The notes below the pieces were generated by a model that worked only from the letters and a program-made list of their open reading frames with translations, searched no databases and was not told the origin of the DNA. From NCBI GenBank assembly GCA_001464385.1, contig LNFB01000144.1, positions 1 through 64,000 of the forward strand: DNA of 64,000 nt, written 5' to 3'. This document shows positions 60,009-64,000 of the stretch, piece by piece; position 1 is the first letter of the stretch; each line of letters opens with the position of its first letter. This DNA is from Deltaproteobacteria bacterium Ga0077550. Lineage in GTDB: Bacteria > Myxococcota_A > Polyangia > Nannocystales > Nannocystaceae. The translations under genes and the position numbers were made by a program.

Positions 60009-60929
60009 ATGGCTGCTCGCGTTGCCCTGTGTCTCGCCTTGGCCCTGTCCGGTCTGCCCGCGGTCGCGCACGCCCGCGGGCCGAAGGCCCCTGACCCCGC
60101 AGCGACCGCGGACGCTCAGCCCGAGGCGCAGTGGTACTACGTGCACGACGGCCGGACGGTCGGGCCGATCGACGACACAGCGTTCGTCGATGCCTACCTG
60201 CGCGGTCGCGTGACCGATGCGACGTCGGTGTGGTGGGAGGGCGCCGGGGACTGGACGCCGCTGGCCAAGGCGGCGTGGTTCGTCGAGCTCGATCGGTGGT
60301 ACGTCCGAAACGGCGACAAGGGCCTCGGGCCGATGACCGGTGCCGCGCTGCGGGCGAGCGTCGAGAAGGCCAAGGCGCAGGGCAAGGCGGTCGAGACGCT
60401 CGAGGTTCGACTCGAGTGGTCGGGCTGGGTCCCGGTGGCCCAGGCCGCACCACTGCACGATGGACGGATACCGGCGGCGTGGGAGCCGGAGCCGGAACGG
60501 ACCGCCGCGCCGGCGCTGGCCCTGGCGAGTACCGCGACGCCCAGTGCCCCGCCGCCGATCGCCCCGATGCCAGCCCCGACGCCGGCGCGCGACATCGAAA
60601 CGCCCACCGCGGCTCCGTTCGATTCGGATGCGCACGCGGCTGCGATGCGACTGCGCAAGTCGGGCCTCATCACATTCGCCGTGGGGGGCTCTCTCATCGT
60701 GATCGGCGGAGGGATCGCCGGTGGCTACTCCACCGGCGCCGTCGGACCCAAGGGCCTGTGGGCCGGCGTCGGCATGGCCGCGGTCGGGCTGCTCCCGACG
60801 ATCATCGGCGGAGCGATGTTCGGCGCCGGCAATCGTCGCGTGGCGAAGCTCGAGCGCCTCGCGAATCTTCGCGTCGCGCCGCTGGCGGGACGCGATCACG
60901 GCGGGATCGTGATCGGCGGACGGTTCTAG
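60009..60929 (+). CDS. Exported protein with two GYF_2 domains and membrane tail
   Basis: 306 residues from ATG 60009. Signal peptide [22 protein letters not shown]. The first GYF_2 (DUF4339) domain is at about 35-82: [20 protein letters not shown] and [19 protein letters not shown]. The second is at about 95-145: [20 protein letters not shown] and [11 protein letters not shown] Pro/Ala linker follows, then two hydrophobic helices ([40 protein letters not shown]). GYF_2 domains bind proline-rich peptides and usually face the cytoplasm in membrane proteins. With a signal peptide they would be periplasmic here. The Pro-rich envelope lipoproteins nearby could be ligands, which is speculative. 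Confidence 0.85.
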   Translation: MAARVALCLALALSGLPAVAHARGPKAPDPAATADAQPEAQWYYVHDGRTVGPIDDTAFVDAYLRGRVTDATSVWWEGAGDWTPLAKAAWFVELDRWYVRNGDKGLGPMTGAALRASVEKAKAQGKAVETLEVRLEWSGWVPVAQAAPLHDGRIPAAWEPEPERTAAPALALASTATPSAPPPIAPMPAPTPARDIETPTAAPFDSDAHAAAMRLRKSGLITFAVGGSLIVIGGGIAGGYSTGAVGPKGLWAGVGMAAVGLLPTIIGGAMFGAGNRRVAKLERLANLRVAPLAGRDHGGIVIGGRF

Positions 60930-60971
60930 CGCATCACGGTCAGGGCCAACCCGCCGGGTTGCTCGCGCGGC

Positions 60972-62393
60972 CTACTTCAACACCCGGAACTCGATCCGCC
61001 GGTTCTTCGCACGCCCCGCATTGCTGCTGTTGCTGTCCAGCGGCTCATCGGGCCCCGCGCCGCGCGTCTCCATCCGCGACGCCTCGATCCCGTGCTCGAC
61101 CAGGTACCGCTTCACCGCCTCGGCCCGGCGCTGTGACAGATCCATGTTGTGCTCGCGGTTCCCCGTCGAGTCGGTATGGCCGCTGATCTCCACGCGCACC
61201 GACGGGTGCTTCTGCAGGGCCGCGACCGCGCGATCGAGGATGTCGATCGAGGTCTTGCCGAGCGTGTCCTCGTTGGTGGGGAAGAACACGCCCTCGAGGA
61301 CCTCGAGTCCGGCGAAGTCGGTGGGCACCTCGTCGGGGCAGCCGTCGGTGTCCTCGAAGCCGTTCTTGGTCTCGGCGACGTCGGGGCACGCGTCGTTCGT
61401 GCCGAGGATGCCGTCCTTGTCGGGGTCGGGATCGGGGCAGCCGTCCGGGGCGATGCCGGGGACGTCGACGCACGCATCGACGTCGTCGGTGAAGCCGTCG
61501 CCGTCGCGATCGCCCGGCGGCGGGCAGCCGGAGGGCTTGTCGCCGGGGACATCGATGCACTGATCGTCGGTGTCGAGCACTCCGTCGCCGTCGCGATCGG
61601 CGGGCGGTGGCGGGGGCTCGATGGGCGTCGGGATCGGATCTCGATCCCGCTTGCGACCGAGCGTCACCGAGAGGCCGAGCAGCGCCTCGATCGTGTTCGT
61701 CGCGCCCTCGTCGACGCCGCGGCGCGCGGTGATCACATCGCGCAGATCCAACCGCAGCATCAGGGAGCGGTTGATGTAGAACTTCGCGCCCAGGCCCACG
61801 TGGAGGCTCGCGTCGACGTCGCTGCCGACCGCTGCGCGCGGGCTCGAGACGCCGAGCGCACCGGCGCCGACGACCACGAACGGGGTCACGCTCCACAGGC
61901 CGAGCTGGCCGACGAGGTGACCGCGGGCGGTCCACATCGTCGCGCGCTCGCCCCCGGCCTTCGTCGGCATCGCGCCGCCCTCGACCTCGATCCCGAAGTA
62001 GCGGATCGGGAAGTAGCCGACGCGCCCGCCGAGATCCGGTGCGACCTTGCCGAGCGGCCGGAACCCCTGGCGCGGCAGGTCGACCGACGCCTCGAACAGC
62101 TCGAGATCGCGGGCGGGGATGATGATGCCGCCATAGACGCCGAGCTCGACGACGTTGCGCTCGGGGGCCCAGCGGTGGATCCACTTGCGGTCCCGCCGTC
62201 GCGACAGGCCGTTGCGGCCCGCAGGCGTGGCGATCGCGGGGCCATCCACGGTCGCGTCCGCGTCCATGGTCGCGCCTGCGTCCGCCGTCGCGCCTGCGTC
62301 CGCCGTCGCGCCCGGCTCCGCCGTCGCGCCGGGCTCGGCCGCGGGCGTGGGGGCCGGGGCGACGAGGGCGAGCAATGACAAGACCGCGAGCAT
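60972..62393 (-). CDS. OmpA-family outer membrane protein with TSP3 repeats
   Basis: 473 residues from ATG 62393. Signal peptide (LAVLSLLALVAPAPTPA), then a six-residue repeat linker (GATAEP/GATADA). An N-terminal eight-strand-type barrel (about 75-250) carries ELGVYGGIIIPARDLELF and HVGLGAKFYINRSLMLRLDL. Thrombospondin type-3 calcium loops follow (about 265-350): DRDGDGVLDTDDQC, DRDGDGFTDDVDAC, DPDKDGILGTNDAC. The C-terminal peptidoglycan-binding OmpA domain (about 365-473) has VRVEISGHTDSTGNREHNMD and RAKNRRIEFRVLK. It would tether the outer membrane to the wall. A decayed copy of its C-terminus lies at 59853-59963. A hairpin at 62426 separates it from the dehydrogenase gene upstream. Confidence 0.93.
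   Translation of the reverse strand: MLAVLSLLALVAPAPTPAAEPGATAEPGATADAGATADAGATMDADATVDGPAIATPAGRNGLSRRRDRKWIHRWAPERNVVELGVYGGIIIPARDLELFEASVDLPRQGFRPLGKVAPDLGGRVGYFPIRYFGIEVEGGAMPTKAGGERATMWTARGHLVGQLGLWSVTPFVVVGAGALGVSSPRAAVGSDVDASLHVGLGAKFYINRSLMLRLDLRDVITARRGVDEGATNTIEALLGLSVTLGRKRDRDPIPTPIEPPPPPADRDGDGVLDTDDQCIDVPGDKPSGCPPPGDRDGDGFTDDVDACVDVPGIAPDGCPDPDPDKDGILGTNDACPDVAETKNGFEDTDGCPDEVPTDFAGLEVLEGVFFPTNEDTLGKTSIDILDRAVAALQKHPSVRVEISGHTDSTGNREHNMDLSQRRAEAVKRYLVEHGIEASRMETRGAGPDEPLDSNSSNAGRAKNRRIEFRVLK
62251..62340. repeat. 18-base tandem repeat in the OmpA linker
   Basis: Five consecutive 18-base units of the form gtcgcgcctgcgtccgcc occupy 62251-62340, two of them identical (62269-62286 and 62287-62304). 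On the minus strand they encode the hexapeptide repeats GATAEP/GATADA of the exported linker, and copy-number change would preserve the frame. Confidence 0.8.
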
Positions 62394-62425
62394 GGCGTCG
62401 GACTAGCCTGCCATGCTCGGTCCGA

Positions 62426-62445
62426 GCGGCCAAAGAAATGGCCGC
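62426..62445 (-). terminator. Hairpin between the dehydrogenase and OmpA genes
   Basis: gcggcca (62426-62432) and tggccgc (62439-62445) form a perfect 7-bp stem with a 6-base A-rich loop, 16 bases beyond the stop of the dehydrogenase gene and 33 bases before the OmpA start (all leftward). A terminator for the dehydrogenase transcript is likely. Confidence 0.55.
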
Positions 62446-62461
62446 AACGTCGGGGGACTGA

Positions 62462-63616
<1,155 letters not shown>

Positions 63617-63759
63617 GGGTGATGGTGTACCGCGGCCGCGGTGCGCGTCGCTCGCGAGCGGGAGTGAGGAACCTTGCGTGGCAGGGGCGCCGGCCGCCGC
63701 GCCCGCGGGACCTCGCGAGGGTCGCTCGCGCGGCGCCGGGTCGACTATGCTCGGCGCAC

Positions 63760-64000
63760 ATGGTGATGCCGAGCTCGATCGCGGTGTTCTGTGGCTCGAG
63801 CGCCGGGGCCCGCCCCGCATACACGCAGGCTGCGATCGCGCTCGGCCGCGCGATGGGCGAACGCGGCGTCACGCTGGTCTACGGCGGCGCATCGATCGGC
63901 CTCATGGGTGCCGTCGCCGACGCGGCCCTCGCCGCGGGCGGTCGCGTCATCGGGGTGATCCCCGAGGCGCTGAAGTCCAAGGAGATCGAGCACCGCGGCC
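63760..64000 (+). CDS. LOG-family (TIGR00730) protein, 5' part only
   Basis: The first 80 residues from ATG 63760 (Met3 is an alternative start), cut by the window edge. The Rossmann-like N-terminus [20 protein letters not shown] and [20 protein letters not shown] are the hallmarks of the lysine-decarboxylase-like LOG family. Members hydrolyse nucleoside 5'-monophosphates such as cytokinin riboside phosphates or purine nucleotides. The catalytic PGGxGTxxE motif would lie beyond the edge and cannot be checked. It is divergent from the dehydrogenase gene across 143 bases. Confidence 0.88.
   Translation, partial: MVMPSSIAVFCGSSAGARPAYTQAAIALGRAMGERGVTLVYGGASIGLMGAVADAALAAGGRVIGVIPEALKSKEIEHRG

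Noticed and set aside
62251..62340. Tandem repeats as a possible CRISPR array
   Set aside because: Units are contiguous, 18 bases, without spacers, and translate as a hexapeptide repeat in the OmpA linker.

Overview
The window is very GC-rich DNA with strong third-position G/C bias and densely packed genes on both strands. It has many predicted lipoproteins with Ser/Thr/Gly/Asp-rich or Pro/Ala-rich linkers after the lipidated Cys, a membrane Ser/Thr kinase with a TPR-type tail, several ECF sigma factors and a large RHS/YD-repeat toxin. This combination suggests a myxobacterium (Myxococcota), perhaps near Nannocystaceae. That placement is inferred from style, since no marker gene was compared. 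No rRNA, tRNA, CRISPR array or insertion sequence was recognised.

Layout. 1-3005: lipoproteins, including a tandem paralogous pair. 3063-4365: a small membrane protein and a SAM methyltransferase. 4600-7975: a coupled set of an outer-membrane-type protein, a sigma factor fused to a membrane-anchored periplasmic domain, and a propeller lipoprotein. 7983-16764: a leftward, mostly overlapping operon of two HTTM (vitamin K gamma-carboxylase-like) proteins, a partner domain protein, a COG2509-type FAD dehydrogenase and two unknowns. 16961-22086: small protein, kinase, FG-GAP lipoprotein. 22090-25335: MocR regulator divergent from an EamA transporter and a PhzF protein. 25401-28625: zinc ribbon protein, DUF457-type membrane protein, S9 peptidase lipoprotein. 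28727-31652: acyl-CoA synthetase, a probable selenocysteine peroxiredoxin lipoprotein, a tiny membrane protein and a cupin. 31654-38384: leftward serpin, Cys-rich lipoprotein, helical-repeat protein, serA and a propeller lipoprotein. 38437-43256: a hypothetical protein, then a second sigma/TPR/lipoprotein/outer-membrane set paralleling 4600-7975. 43276-47496: hypothetical protein, HelD-like motor ATPase, small lipoprotein. 47659-55722: RHS lipoprotein with variable toxin tip, immunity gene, orphan toxin tip and second immunity gene. 55774-64000: ECF sigma factor, archaemetzincin lipoprotein, other lipoproteins, two decayed genes, a GYF_2 protein, an OmpA/TSP3 protein, an isopropylmalate/isocitrate dehydrogenase and the start of a LOG-family gene.

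How the genes work together. Much of the window serves the cell envelope: lipoproteins, OmpA, outer-membrane-type proteins and membrane-coupled sigma factors. Two cases show the same domains fused at one locus and split at another (sigma + TM/TPR; HTTM + MFAPNP domain), which implies functional partnership. The most notable single gene is at 30284-30832. An in-frame TGA replaces the peroxidatic Cys of a peroxiredoxin and is followed at the right distance by a GC hairpin, as expected for selenocysteine insertion. The RHS locus has the layout of a toxin-swapping system, with a lower-GC variable tip and a start-less second toxin tip joined to its own putative immunity gene.
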